A stretch of 64,000 bases of DNA from Nemania diffusa (taxonomy: Eukaryota > Ascomycota > Sordariomycetes > Xylariales > Xylariaceae), in NCBI GenBank assembly GCA_038501195.1, contig JBBPUQ010000010.1, forward strand, positions 2,726,001-2,790,000. Direction: 5' to 3'. Every line of letters starts with the position of its first letter. Positions within the stretch are counted from its first letter, which is position 1. A program made the position numbers and the translations under genes. Shown here one piece after another: positions 24,335 to 36,214 of the stretch. The notes beneath the pieces are model-generated. The model did not search any database. It was not told the DNA's origin and saw only the letters and a program-made list of their open reading frames with translations.

Positions 24335-25688
24335 TCATATTTTACCACTACTGCTCCTCGCGCGCCGGCGATAGTTGCACGTAGGGCAGTAGGTCATCGA
24401 TGAGTTCGTCTTGGGGTAAAGGTCTTGTCCATATGTACCATTCAGCGCGACGCTGCCCACCACAGTGCCCGACTCAAGGCGAATCCACGTACTGGCTTCA
24501 AACTTCGCGAGGCTTTCTCTCGAGACCAAGATCTGGCGAGAACCCCTCTCCCAGTTCCCATACCCGCCGTAGCCAGAGTGTTGCCCGAAGCAGAGGCTTA
24601 TGTTATTCGCCGGTGTCACATCCATGTCAGGTAGCAACCTATCCCACTTATAGCACCACGTATCGCCGTGATCATGCCCTGAGAACAGCGCCATTAGACC
24701 TTCTGTATGTGATACGGCTTGCATGAACTCGGTGTCTTGGGCGCCGTAGGTGCATGTGCCGTTATTGCTACCGTCCCGACACCACCCCTGAGCTTGCGGC
24801 GCAAGCGGCACGTCATCGTTGACCCCCGGTTCCTTGTTCGGATCCACGCCGACCTCTTGCAGGGCGTAAGAGGCGTATGTGGGGATGTGCACGAAGCCCA
24901 GCGACGGGATCGTCTTGCCGTATCTCTTCGTAAGACCACTACTCGTCTGCTTGAACCAGTCCACAACGCTGGTATCAACCCAGTCTGGCTGTCCTATCCT
25001 ATTTCCAGAGGCATCCTTCTGCTGGTACTTGAACCCGCCTCTGCTGTCGAAGAACCAGAGGAGCAGCTCTGGACGGCAGGTGTTTTCATTCACACACCCG
25101 TGCTCGTAGACCGGGAGGTAGTAATTCGACACGCCGGCGTCGGGTCCGGGCACCATGGAAGACGTGCGACTATTTTTCCACAGCTTTTCACGTTCTAGAA
25201 TGGCAGTGCCAGAGATGTTGTAATCATAATCATGATTCCCGTACGTAGATGCCCAGGACAAGTTCCGACTGACGAGAGGACCGACGATTTGATCAACGTA
25301 TACAGTGCTATTCTCCAAGAACCCGTTTTCACCAGTGATCAGGTCACCGTTCAATACGACCAGTCCGGGCGACTCTTTATTGAGGACCTCATTAATGACA
25401 TTGACGGAATTGATATCCTGCTGCGGGCCCCATTGATCCCAGGCGTCTAATTGCGTTAGTAAGTGAATGTGGTATGTATTTTAGGGAGCTTGTTGGATTG
25501 AATATACTTTCGCCGAAATGCAGGTCTTCGAGGACAGCGATCTGAAAAGTGCCGTCTGCCCGGAGAGTGAGGGGACCTAACGGATGGGACCGGTTACTGG
25601 CCGGAATATTGTTAGTCAGTGGTGATGCTTCGAGGGGACTGGCAAGGAGCACCGCAGCTCCGACGATCACAGTAGCGGACATATACAT
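24335..25688 (-). CDS. Secreted calcineurin-like metallophosphoesterase
   Basis: Exons 25508-25688 and 24335-25446 on the minus strand give 430 residues; the 61-bp intron has branch TTACTAAC. A hydrophobic N terminus (SATVIVGAAVLLASPLEASP) looks like a signal peptide; a second in-frame ATG two codons later is possible. All metal-site motifs of the calcineurin-like phosphoesterase fold are present in order: LEDLHFGE (Asp, His), LNGDLITGE (Asp), YGNHDYD (Asn, His, Asp), GFVHIPTY and FSGHDHGDTWC. It belongs to the fungal group near purple acid phosphatase/Dcr2 phosphatases. Cys-rich segments and several N-x-S/T sites fit secretion. Likely role is extracellular phosphate release or phosphodiester cleavage; substrate unknown. 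Confidence 0.9.
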
Positions 25689-28600
25689 CTTCAGCTTGCC
25701 ACAAGGTTTGCGTACCTAAACACATCATTCACCGGACTGGCAACATTCCCGGACGACACATGGCCTATATGTATTTGCGCCATCGAGACATCACTTCAAC
25801 TTGACTTGACAGGGTGAATTGGAGGGCCAATATCCAATATATTGTGCCGAGTTGCACACGCTGTAGTGAAAATGCGAAAGCCATTGAGGCCGGATTGCGA
25901 CCCCCCACCACTGGCACTTGATATACCTCGTGCATGAACGAGTCGGAATTCCTCCCTGTAGTGGTGGCTAAACCTCTGCATGCTACTGGCCCTTCCGTTC
26001 TCATACCCCTGACTAAATCTCAGGCACGCTCCCACCTCTACTAAGCAGTGTGCGCACAAGATGCTGTAGGTTTAAGTCAACGTTGCAATATCGTAAGTCA
26101 CGTCGACAAATATTTGGCCTGCTCCCAGTATGTGTGGCCCGAAATGACATACAAAGAGGTGTCTATTCAAGACAACGGGTCATTTCTAGCTCGACTCTTG
26201 CTTGCGACTGGAGCATGTCGGGTCTCATGATAACTCTTAAGGACTTGCCAATTCTGTCTGCAGTTGAGTCCAACCTAGGATTTATGGTCGCACCGCAGTG
26301 ATTAACTCCAATTCTAAATATAGTGTTCGATACACTAACATCGAGTTTAATCTAATTGCAACAACGAACAATTTATTGCCCTCGTTCTAGGTATAATTTT
26401 GTCTGTTACAGAGGGTGTTATAAAACCACCTGTAGAGAGTAGTGAAGGAGTGTAAAGAAGTTTAAGCTAAAGACGTTGAGATGATGCTTCGGCATATTGC
26501 CGGTCTACAGTGACTCTCAGTGGATATTCCCGCTACACTAAGAGCCCTGGAAGGTTAGCGCTTATAGGCTTCACCTGTGCAACCTAGCTCCAGGAATTTA
26601 GTGGGCTTTTCCACCAGTACGAATGATTCCGCTACCTCATACAGGGCTACTTTGATAAAATAACATGACCAGTAAAGACACGATTGATGAAATGCCAATT
26701 ATAATTCTAATACTTATATGACACAATTGTCGAATAGCAAAACGATGACGGCCTTTGCCATGTTGCAGTAAGACAGTTCGCGTATCTCGCGGTTTCAAGT
26801 TGAATCTCTCACATCGTACTTTAAATGAAAGACGCTATATCAACATACGTCTTCCAGTACATAAATCAACAAGAGTCGGTAAGAGTAATGCTTGTAATTT
26901 TAATGAAGGGCTTTCTATTTTTAACGGTATCACCTCCTATTAGGAGAGTAGTGCGTGCCTTTATTATGTTTTATAACTTCATGCTCGAGATTTCATCCTC
27001 TCTTACGCGCGACCGCCCTCACCCACAGTCTCACATCAGTATCAGTCACAGAAATAGTAGGAATGCTTCAAGTAGGCCTCTCGTATATCATACAAGGTTT
27101 TTCTCATATATTGGAAGCATGTAGTGAGTTTGTAGTTTGCTCCATCTCATTTTGTGTCTAACATTTCTATCTCTCTCGAGCCATAACTTCAAGCCCCTAT
27201 AGATCGCTATTCTCATAGAGTACTTAGAACGAGCAGGTATTCACATCCAAAGCCCAGATATCCAATAGAAAGTTCAGGTATTCTCAATGTCCGATATTAA
27301 TGTATCAAATGATAATACATAGAGAAATCGTATGCCACCTTAAGATACTAATTACTAGACAACAGAGTAACGTGCTGCTCACCATACAGGAAAGTATCAA
27401 TAAGAAAAACAACCTCTTGACTCATGTGGTTCGTACAAACTCTATATGCAAATTGTATCAAATTTCTACTATAATGGTCTGATTCGTTCTAGGGGCGCTT
27501 GAGGGAGTAGACACGAGCTCAACTCTGCCTTGAGGAAGATACATGTTTGTTACACAAGCAAGTTTCCCATATCCATGGAAGCCCTGTACTAGATGGACAG
27601 TTTGGTGGACGTTACATTGATATGGACCACAGAATCGGGTCTCTATGCACCGGCGTGGTCAATTTGGTAGACCAGTCATAGTACATGGTAAGATGCCATC
27701 TTTAACCAATCTACTCAATTTTATTTTTGAAAATTCATCGCCGTCAGAACTAACGGGAGGGTTTTCGAGCAGCAAGTGCCAATTAGCACAGAAAAGGTAC
27801 AACACGCAGCATTGTCTAGCATCTCTTGTCTTCAAATGATAAGGTACCAGTGCTATTATTAAGTTTATAGCCCCCATTGACGCGAGAAAGACATGGCAGG
27901 GTCCCGTATTGTAAGACAGTGACCTGGCAACGAAAAGCAAGGGGCTAGCACTTGGGCACTGAGAAGAGTTTTCCACCACCGACTGAAAACACGCATCTCA
28001 TCCCTCAACTCTCATTACAAATGTTTTTGGCTGTAAATAGCAATAATGTCATTGGTCTGTCATAATAACACCTCGTATATCTATATCGCAATCAGAAAGT
28101 AAATATATAAATATAATACTTTTAACCTATAATCATCAATACTCTTAATAATAAGCATGTAGTTATCTGTAGTTAGCAGACGCAATATAGTTCTTTCATA
28201 GCTATCTTATCCTAATACGATCTGTAATCGAATTTTGAATGATCTCATAGCATTTAAAATCTCTCTGATAGGCGTAGAATAGCATTATTGAGAGCTGGGC
28301 TAAATTTAGACAGCCTTAAGTCGCGATCTGCGTTGTGACACGCGACGTCATTACGAGAAAAATTATATGTTGTGCATCAATACAGCTTCAGCTCATGCAG
28401 GGCCTATTGTTCTGGGTTGATTCTCGCCAACTCATTGATCAGAGCAACATGATCTAGAACTGGTACAGTTGTATATACGGGCTTGGCTCTGCATAGAGAC
28501 ATGCCTTACTTTAGCCAGCGTAGTGGTAACCAGTGATATTCGCAGGCTTAATACGAATTCTGCGAGGCGATGCAGTGTTACTCTGCACAACGACATTGCC

Positions 28601-28760
28601 AGAGTCTAGCATCCCGTTCCATCGGACTGTAACTTATAAAAAGCCAGGGCACGGCATCTCCTCTGGGACTCTTATTTTACGCGGTACCACCGATAGTGAC
28701 ACGGACAGCTAATCGCCCATACCTACATAATTCTATCAAAAATATCAACTCACCTTCAAC
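25689..28760. other. Intergenic desert
   Basis: About 3.1 kb, moderately AT-rich, with only short motif-free open frames on both strands. The last 130 bp contain the promoter of the secreted-protein gene that follows. Confidence 0.5.
28635..28641 (+). promoter_or_regulatory. TATA box (TATAAAA)
   Basis: Consensus TATAAAA 120 bp upstream of the secreted-protein start codon, a plausible distance for a fungal gene with a short leader. Confidence 0.5.
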
Positions 28761-29363
28761 ATGCAACTTCACCGATATCTTCACGCGCTGGGAACAGCCC
28801 TCCCGCTCTTCACATCCGCCGCGCTCGCCCAACTCGCTCCCTGGAAAGTCGCATCCATCCAGACATGGCAGCCCTCCGGACGCCCAGGCAGTAGCCCCAA
28901 CTGGTACATCCACGCAAACATCACGAACCCGGACCCGGAGCAATGCAACACAGACCCCGCCGTCGCGCAGGGCCAGGTGTACTGCGAGATCACATGGGTC
29001 TACCCGAACGCGCCCTACAACCAGGTCTCGGCGTGCCAGGTCGTGAACACGGCGGCGCCTGCCCCTTGGAGCTGGACGGTCGAGCTCCTCGAGGGGGACG
29101 GCGGCGACTCGTACCCCGTGAGCAACTTCGCCCTGCGCTGGCGGGCCGCGTCCACGGCGCCCGCGGCGGCGGGGGAGGACGTGGCGATCTTCACGGGCGT
29201 GGGAAGCTTCCTGACTGCGGATAACCTGCAGGGCAATTGTGCGGCTAGTGGGTTCTGCCAGTGGTATTTGAATCCGGCGGACACGCCGTTTTTGGTCAAT
29301 GCTACTTCTGTGTCGTGTGCGGGACCGGTTGCAGAGGCTTTGCTGGATGCCAATTGCGAATGA
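28761..29363 (+). CDS. Small secreted cysteine-containing protein
   Basis: Single-exon frame of 200 residues. The N terminus (HALGTALPLFTSAALAQL) is a clear signal peptide with cleavage near AlaLeuAla-Gln. The mature part has seven cysteines, Trp-rich segments (WKVASIQTWQPSG, SPNWYIHANI) and two N-x-S/T sites, and ends in DANCE with no GPI tail. Similar Trp/Cys proteins with this WKV...W start are common, unnamed secreted proteins of ascomycetes; some such proteins are candidate effectors, but nothing here shows that. The coding part is GC-rich inside AT-rich flanks. Function unknown. Confidence 0.8.
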   Translation: MQLHRYLHALGTALPLFTSAALAQLAPWKVASIQTWQPSGRPGSSPNWYIHANITNPDPEQCNTDPAVAQGQVYCEITWVYPNAPYNQVSACQVVNTAAPAPWSWTVELLEGDGGDSYPVSNFALRWRAASTAPAAAGEDVAIFTGVGSFLTADNLQGNCAASGFCQWYLNPADTPFLVNATSVSCAGPVAEALLDANCE

Positions 29364-29927
29364 GAGATAAAGGTGTATCGAAGTCTGCTAGGTATTAGCG
29401 CAGAATACCTGCCAAACGATGTTCCTGTGTTGATATCACGAAAATTGGTCAATATACACATGGTTCACATGCTGCTCGTGTTTGTCTGGAGATGCAAATC
29501 TACACTTGGTGTTTAGTAGCTAGGTTAGAGTATAATGTCAAATATAACACATCCCGTAAATGCCTATATCGACTATTCGCTGAGATGGTGAAATATCTGT
29601 TACGCAGCTTAACTACCTACCTATGTAGCTATCCCTTCGGATGCTCCGGTTGAAACACGATGATGGTATTGGCTACACCAGGATATAAATTAACCCTCTT
29701 TATTCGGTAATCCTCGGGATTACCCAACGCTTCCTCCAATACAGTGGGACTCTGTGTAAAAGTATGCGGGGTAAATTAATTTGCTGGAATTCCTTATATC
29801 TTCTGCTTATATCCTATGATCTAGATAGATAGTATGACGTGACTTTACCTGTCTCACTTTGCGTGGAGTGTACGCATAAAGCGGTACACCGGGGGATATT
29901 AGCGATTCTCCAAATAAGTTTTGCGAA
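29364..29927. other. Intergenic region, promoter of P450 gene
   Basis: No gene. Contains the octamer CGGGGTAA at 29767-29774, about 155 bp before the P450 start. Confidence 0.5.
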
Positions 29928-31597
29928 ATGGAATCTATTGTGGAAGTCAACATTCAAAGGTCCATAGGGCATCTAGCCGGGCTACTTATACTTGGTAGCT
30001 TGGTAACAGTCGCCCTTTGGCTCGTGGGGAATGAGTTTGCTAGGTTGCGCGCGAGAATACCGGGGTTGAAGGGGCCTAAAGGATGGCCCATCATAGGGAA
30101 CTACTTCGACATCATCAGCAATGCGGCAGTGCAGTACGAGAAATGGGGGAAGCAGTATGGCGATGTCTATCAGGTGCAATTAGGAAGCACAACGGTGGTC
30201 ATCGTCAATAGTCCGGCGGCGGCGAAAACCATCTTCCTCGGTAATTCGCATGCTGCGAGTTCACGGCCTGTAACATATACGTTCCACAAGGTGTGCTATG
30301 CTGCGATATTAGGATTCTCGGGTGTTAATAGTACTTATAGGTCGCATCTACAACTGCTGGGTTAACAATTGGGTCATCGCCATACGATGATAGTCTCAAG
30401 CGGAAAAAGAAGGGCATTGCAGCCGCTCTTAACCGCCCGTCGATCCAGACTTACATCCCCTATTTCGATCGGGAGACGAGAGCATTCATTGAGGATCTGA
30501 TGACCTATGGAAAGGCAGGGGCTGTCACTATTGATCCGTTACCTATGATTCAGCGACTTAGCTTGTCACTAGTTATGACCATCAACTGGGGTGTTCGAAT
30601 TCCATCTATCGATGACCAGCTTTTCAAGGAGATTGTTGCAGTTGAGGAAGAGCTAAACAGGACTAGATCGACGGTCGGCAATACTCAAGACCACATACCT
30701 TTGTTACGACTCAACCCGTTCAACGCTACATCGGTCAAAGCAAGGGTCATGAGAGAACGCCGTGATGAATATCTGGCTCAGCTTAGCAGTGATCTCGCCA
30801 AGAAGATGCAGAATGGCACTAATAAACCATGTATACAGGCGAGCGTGATCAAATTCAAGGAGGTAGAGCTCAACGAGACAGAGTTGACTGCCATCAGCCT
30901 ATCTGTGCTAGGAGGCGGATTCGAGACGGTGTCGAACACAATGCAATGGTCTATCGCATTCTTAGCTCAGAATCCTGACATCCAGGACAAGGCGTACGAG
31001 GAAATATGCAAGTTCCAGGGCTCGGACGAGCCGCTATGCGATGCCTCGGATGATCAGAAGTGTGGATATATCTTGGGCCTCGCTAAGGAGGCCCTGAGAT
31101 ACTTCAGTGTGATCCCGTTGGCTTTACCGAGAGAGTCAATCAAGGACATTGATTACGAGGGTGTGCGAATTCCGGCCGGAAGCACTATATATATGAACGC
31201 TTGGGCCTGTAACCGTGGTAAGTATACTTTTTATCCCTCGTCTTGTATGAGCTATTGCGTAGGACCCTAACGAATATTTCTAGACCCTGAATTATTCCCC
31301 GATCCATATCTTTTCAAGCCCGAGAGGTGGATCTCGAGGCCTGATGCACCCGTCTATGCATTTGGTCTTGGCTACCGAATGTGCGCGGGTCATCTGTTGG
31401 CTATGCGAGAGCTATACCTCATCTTCATGCGCTTGCTAAGTAGTTTCCGTATCGAAACTTCAAAGAAGATAGACTGCGATCCTAGCAAGGACATGAAAAT
31501 CCCGACCGACTTGATCATGGCGCCACGTTCATATCGGGTTTCATTCAAACCGCGCAACGAGCCGCGGTTGGTCGAGTCTCTTGCCAGCACGGCGTAG
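29928..31597 (+). CDS. Cytochrome P450, CYP504 (phenylacetate hydroxylase) type
   Basis: Exons 29928-30290, 30341-31217 and 31284-31597 give 517 residues, normal for a microsomal P450. An N-terminal membrane helix (GLLILGSLVTVALWLV) is followed by the GLKGPKGWPIIGN hinge. Conserved sites: SRPVTYTFHK; I helix LGGGFETVSNTM; K helix EALR; FKPERW; and the heme loop FGLGYRMCAG (Cys447). The overall run, especially TAGLTIGSSPYDDSLKR and PFNATSVKARVMRERRD, matches the CYP504 family (phenylacetate 2-hydroxylase and 3-hydroxyphenylacetate 6-hydroxylase), which feeds phenylacetate into homogentisate breakdown. No other homogentisate gene is adjacent. The first donor is GTGTGC, weaker than usual, but the splice restores the conserved frame. 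Activity is likely; exact substrate unproven. Confidence 0.92.
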
Positions 31598-31833
31598 GCG
31601 TCACGAGGTCAATGCTAGGAAACTGATGTAAACAATATATCGAAATGTACACACTCGAGGTCATTACGGGTATCTTGGATGTTATAAGGAATAGGCGGTC
31701 ACTGTAAAGAGGATCATAATCGCGGTGTAACGAATATTTAGCTATATTAGGATTCTTACCTGTATATCACTTCCTGCCAATCCCCAATAGCCTCAAATTG
31801 CAGAAACTGAAAAGCTATACCCAATTACAGGAA

Positions 31834-31840
31834 TGACTCA
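31834..31840 (+). promoter_or_regulatory. TGACTCA (Gcn4/CPC1 or AP-1-type site)
   Basis: Exact TGACTCA, followed 7 bases later by the inverted half AGAGTCAT. Known as the consensus of Gcn4/CPC1 bZIP factors; about 325 bp upstream of the small ORF. Confidence 0.35.
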
Positions 31841-32006
31841 CGAAGAAGAGTCATAATTATTGTCTCAGAGCATCTTCTAACAAGCGAAGTTAGAAAAAGC
31901 TCGTCATTCCGTGAGGACAAAGAGATTGTCTCATATAATCACTCAGTGTTTCTAAAACACCTAAACTGAAGTATTTCAAACCGGCTAAAGAAAATCCCTA
32001 GGAAAG

Positions 32007-32014
32007 TATATAAG
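32007..32014 (+). promoter_or_regulatory. TATA box (TATATAAG)
   Basis: TATATAAG about 150 bp upstream of the 79-codon ORF, followed by an A/C-rich leader typical of well-expressed fungal genes. Confidence 0.45.
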
Positions 32015-32163
32015 AGCTGCCAATCCTTCATTTCCGAACATCCACTCATCACCCGCAACAGTTCACAAAAGGACAACGAAAAGGAGACACTCTTTCATCA
32101 ACCCCTCTTTCATCCCCGCGACTGACAAAACATCAAACCTAGACACAAAGACCTGCAGTAATA

Positions 32164-32403
32164 ATGTGGTCATCAGAGAATGATTGCGCCGAAGGCCTAG
32201 GGCCAGATATCGTATTTTTCGGCTGCGGTGAATGTTCTTATTGTCAGGCACGCATCAGCCGCGCCCTTGCGACAGCCGGCCACCAGCAGCGCTACTTCGG
32301 AGAACCAGGAATCCGCAATCCAATCTCGATTGGCATTCAAGTCCTCCTGGCTGCTGTTGCCTACTTCTTAATCCGTTTCCTTTGCTCGGTTTTGTGGACT
32401 TGA
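32164..32403 (+). CDS. Small membrane protein candidate with CxxCxxC motif
   Basis: Open frame of 79 codons with no recognised family. The N-terminal half is soluble with FFGCGECSYCQAR, a CX2CX2C cluster that could bind a metal or be palmitoylated; the C-terminal ~22 residues (IGIQVLLAAVAYFLIRFL) form one hydrophobic helix, suggesting a tail-anchored protein. Support for a real gene comes from the TATATAAG box, the G-poor leader and balanced codon use, not from homology. An intron or a non-coding transcript cannot be excluded. Confidence 0.5.
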   Translation: MWSSENDCAEGLGPDIVFFGCGECSYCQARISRALATAGHQQRYFGEPGIRNPISIGIQVLLAAVAYFLIRFLCSVLWT

Positions 32404-33037
32404 GTTAGCTGAATAATAGAGAGGATAAGTGGGTGATGGCAAGTACTTTGCGGCTGTTTCTAGCACGCGATTGATTTATCTTTTGTTAGTTCCTGTTTAG
32501 CTAATCGTTCTTAATACAAGCACTGCCCCTATTTTCATAGTAAGTTAACTGTGAGCTCGGTCTGAATAGGTAGTTCTCTACCCCCTGAGTAGTGAGTGGT
32601 ATATTAGTCCTTACTCTTTTTCAGTTTTCCATTTTTATCTCCATGATAACCTACCTAGATAATAAATAGAAGCATACAACGCACCTTTCTTCGCTTAGTT
32701 AAATCACATGTGCAGGGAAAGTATGAGTAGTGATTATTGATGTGTCCCAAGCTAAACTTGGGTTGGGAAAGGCTTCCGTAGATTTTTTTTACCCTGGGTA
32801 TCAGTGCAGTTGATGGTAGAACACTGCTGTTGAAAGACGAATTTTCCGCCCATAATCTACAATGCGCCATCCCGAGATGTTGATGACTCGCTCACTCCTA
32901 TGCCGGTATTTAAATGACAATGCAGACAAAAACCCCTGAAAGATGAGCCGATGTTGAGATCCCGAGCTCTATTTCCCATAAACGCCCCAAATACATCCAA
33001 ATCATGCAGCGCGTTTCCGTGACTAGATTTTTTTACC
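32404..33037. other. Intergenic region between convergent genes
   Basis: AT-rich 3' flanks of the small ORF and of GTP cyclohydrolase; no gene seen. Confidence 0.5.
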
Positions 33038-34139
33038 CTATGCAAAACCTCTGTTCACGCCAACAAGGCTGAGAAACTCGTTTCTCGTCTTTTCCTTCCG
33101 CTCGAAACATCCGAGCACACAGCTTGTGATGGTGCTTGTTGTAGTCTTTTCCACGCCACGCATGACCATGCACAAGTGACTAGACTCCATGATGACGGCT
33201 ACACCCTGGGGCTTGAGAACCTCCATGATGGCGTTGGCAACCTCGCGCGTCAGTCGCTCTTGTACTTGCAGTCGGCGGCTGAACATTTCGGCAATACGTG
33301 GGAGCTTTGAGATACCGATAACGTTATTACGAGGTATATATCCAATATGCATCTATAATAGATTAGCAACCCAGGCCAAGTAGATGCTGGAGATGACCCA
33401 ACGTACTTTTCCCGTGAAGGGGACAAGATGATGTTCGCAGAGACTGAAGATCTCAATATCTTTCACAATGACCATTTCGTTGTGGCCTTCGTGGAAGATG
33501 GCACCGTTGACAATGTCCTTAACATTTTGCTGGTACCCCTTTGTAAAGAACAGCATGGCCTTCGCATATCGAGTTGGCGTATCCAGCACACCTTCTCTGT
33601 CCGGATCTTCACCCACGCATTCTAGAATGGTGCGAACGGCTCCTCGAAGCTTATCGAGTCGTGCGGCGGCTTGTTCGGTGGTTTCCTCTAGTCGCTCTCG
33701 GGTTCCCACGCCTACATCAACCTGGTCAATATATAGATCAATCGGATAAGAGGGATATGGTACCACTCTACGCACTCGGTCGGCTGAGGCCGTCGAAATC
33801 GATGACGGGACTTGGAGATCTGGTCTCAATGCCCTCTGCCTTCGATTTCTTCTTTCCCCTCTTTTCCGGCTCATCCCTCGGGTCTCTGGCAGCCTTGCTC
33901 AAGCTATGGCGCCTCTTGGAGGATCTCGATCGCGGATTCACTTCTGAAATGCCACCGTCCTTGGTCCGTCTCTTCCTCTTCTTCTTGCTAGCCTTCTTCT
34001 CGTCTCTTTGGCCATTCGCCGATCGTCTTAGGCTACCATTAGTAGAATCGTCGACGTCTGACACTCCAGACGTGGAACTGCTGGATGGCTCAGAGATGGA
34101 GTCATTCTCCGAGGTTTTCGTTTCGGCGAATTGCACCAT
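33038..34139 (-). CDS. GTP cyclohydrolase I
   Basis: Makes dihydroneopterin triphosphate from GTP, first step of folate and tetrahydrobiopterin synthesis. Minus-strand exons 33776-34139, 33407-33711 and 33038-33352 give 327 residues; introns of 64 and 54 bp. Zinc ligands are present: Cys213 and His216 in [10 protein letters not shown], and Cys284 in [10 protein letters not shown]. Other signatures: [27 protein letters not shown] and [14 protein letters not shown]. The core is full length; fungal and animal enzymes are ~240-250 residues, so the first ~120 residues are an extra Ser/Lys/Arg-rich, probably disordered tail with basic KKKRKRR clusters, as in other filamentous fungi. MVQFAETK was taken as start; an upstream in-frame start at 34289 is less likely. 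The gene is divergent from TAF11, about 1 kb apart. Confidence 0.95.
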
Positions 34140-35131
34140 ATTGATTGCTGGGTACGAGTAGGTATTATGAGTAGGTATGCTCGGCTCGGCTCGGCTTAGG
34201 TGTGATTTGGTATGTGAAGACGCCGATGAAAACGCCGGTAGGATGCAATTGAGTGGATATCGTAAACGGTCTTGCCGCTTGAACGTCAAGAAGGATGATG
34301 GCGAGATTCCGGGGTGACAACAGAGGACATATAAGTAGGCAAAGATCGCGATAATTGTATGACTGAGGAGTTAAGGGTCTGCCTCTTCGATCCCCACTAC
34401 TGGCCAGGCCATTGAGATCATAATTGCTCTGAACCTAGACCAGATAGGAAATAGGTAGATCTGAGTAGCACAGCATAGTACGTACCTATCTGGTAAGCAA
34501 AGCCCAAATTCTTTCAAGACAACCCGTCATCGGAATCGATAACGCTGTTATCGCAAAAAACCCCCACTGCCCGTCAGAGTCAAGTGACAGCCATGTGGAA
34601 GTGGGCAAGTCTTTAGCAAAACTACCCCACTTTGTGTGGCACACCGAACCACCGAACCGCCGAGCGAGTTTCTCAGCCACATCTTTTTCAAAGGCGGTGT
34701 AGCTTGATGTGGCTGCTTATGCCCTGATCATTCGGCAGAATTCCGGGCTTGGGGTAGGCACTGGGGTAGCAGTACTGGAGATAGCTCCTACTTTCCACTC
34801 GGGTCCTGCGACGGAAGCAGCACACCTATCACATCTCGTTCCCTCCATCGATATTTCTGGCACCATCGATTGTCATACCCACGCGACCGACCGACGACTC
34901 GTTCCTATTACCATATGTCGGCGACTTAACCCTATCAGCTAGGTGCTCGTTAGAGATTGAGACCATAAACTACTTACCTACGCCTATTTCGCTGTCGCAT
35001 TTGGACTTGTTCACGCAACACGACGCGTGCTGGCCATTACGTTGGCCATCCGTCTGGCAATAACAAGACACTGCAGCCGTTGACTTTAAGTTGTTACGCG
35101 CCCTATATCTGAAATTGAAAACCAGCCAGAG
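34140..35131. other. Divergent promoter region of GTP cyclohydrolase and TAF11
   Basis: No gene. Contains a short GCTCG repeat (about 34,178-34,196) close to the cyclohydrolase start; otherwise unremarkable. Confidence 0.5.
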
Positions 35132-36214
35132 ATGGCTTCACCTCCGCACATCTACTCGCCCGCGGGCTCTCCGCCATATCCCTCTCATGCCCAACTACCA
35201 TCCAAAAAGCGTACCTCGATGGCGACTGAACTCTCGATCCAGCCTCCTTCTCTGAAGCGGCGTAAAGCATCGACTATGTCCGTGACCTCGGCCGGATCGG
35301 CCCATCCTCTGCGACAAACATCCTTCCCACCAGACGAGACGTTAGCCCGGGGTTACTCGCCATCCTACCGGCGTTCGCCGAGCGTCGACACCATGAGCCT
35401 CGTTAGTGGAAGCCAAGTGAGCGCCGCTCCCGCGAAGAAGAAGCGAGGTCGAAAGTCCAAGGCAGAGCTCGCTAGTGAGGCCGCAGCTGCCTCCATTCGA
35501 GAAGGCACCCCGAGCCTTGTCAACGGCCGAGCAGCTACCGTAGCAAGTAATGCTAGTGGGAATCTAGCGAAAGATGGTGATGGTGATGGAGGTAGAGAGG
35601 GTGACAACGACGGTTCCTTCGAGCTCCCCGAAAACATGGCTAGTCGCTCTGCAGCTAGGACGAAGGAACAAATTGAAGAAGAGAAAGAACTTGTCGCCCT
35701 TCTAAAATCCCAGATGGATACTATCCAGTTCGACCGCTACGAAGTATGGCATAGACAGTCTATCAAACCACAAGATGTCAAGCGCGTATGTCATAACTAC
35801 TCCCAATCATATGGAGCACTTCTGTGTCTGAGGATCTCTAACCTTTCGTAGCATATCAATAGTGTCACATCTCAGTCATGTCCTACGAACGTACATCAAA
35901 TGATGCAGGTTGTCTGCAAGATGTATCTGGGTGATATAGTGGAAGCAGCACGCGATATTCAGCAAGAATGGACCGACCTAGGAGAAAAGCAAACCGACCT
36001 ACCGGACGACAAGTTAGAACCATCAAACGAGCTTTCTCAGCACCGCCGACAGGCCCCCCTACGTCCAGACCACCTCCGGGAGGCGTACCGTCGACGTAAA
36101 GCTGCTAGTGAGAATGGTGGCGCACTAGGCAGCTTGATGGTATGGAATCAACAAACACAGAACGGCGAGGAGAGGTTCGCCGTGCGAGCTGGAGGACGTC
36201 GGATTTTTAAATAA
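35132..36214 (+). CDS. TAF11: TFIID subunit TAF11 (TAFII28-like)
   Basis: Subunit of the general transcription factor TFIID, pairing with TAF13 through a histone fold in the nucleus. Exons 35132-35785 and 35852-36214 give 338 residues; the 66-bp intron has GTATGT and branch CTCTAAC. The N-terminal ~190 residues are disordered, rich in Ser/Pro and basic clusters (SLKRRKAS, KKKRGRKSKAEL). The conserved domain starts near FDRYEVWHRQ and runs through the splice into SVTSQSCPTNVHQMM, YLGDIVEAARDIQQEW, then PLRPDHLREAYRR and the terminal AGGRRIFK, all typical of fungal TAF11. Between helices there is an acidic/Gln-rich linker. Family assignment rests on these motifs. Confidence 0.9.

Larger units (their letters stand above)
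31598..32163. other. Intergenic region with promoter of the small ORF
   Basis: No gene. The right part looks like an active promoter and leader: a TGACTCA site, a TATATAAG box and a CA/AC-rich, G-poor leader. Confidence 0.5.
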
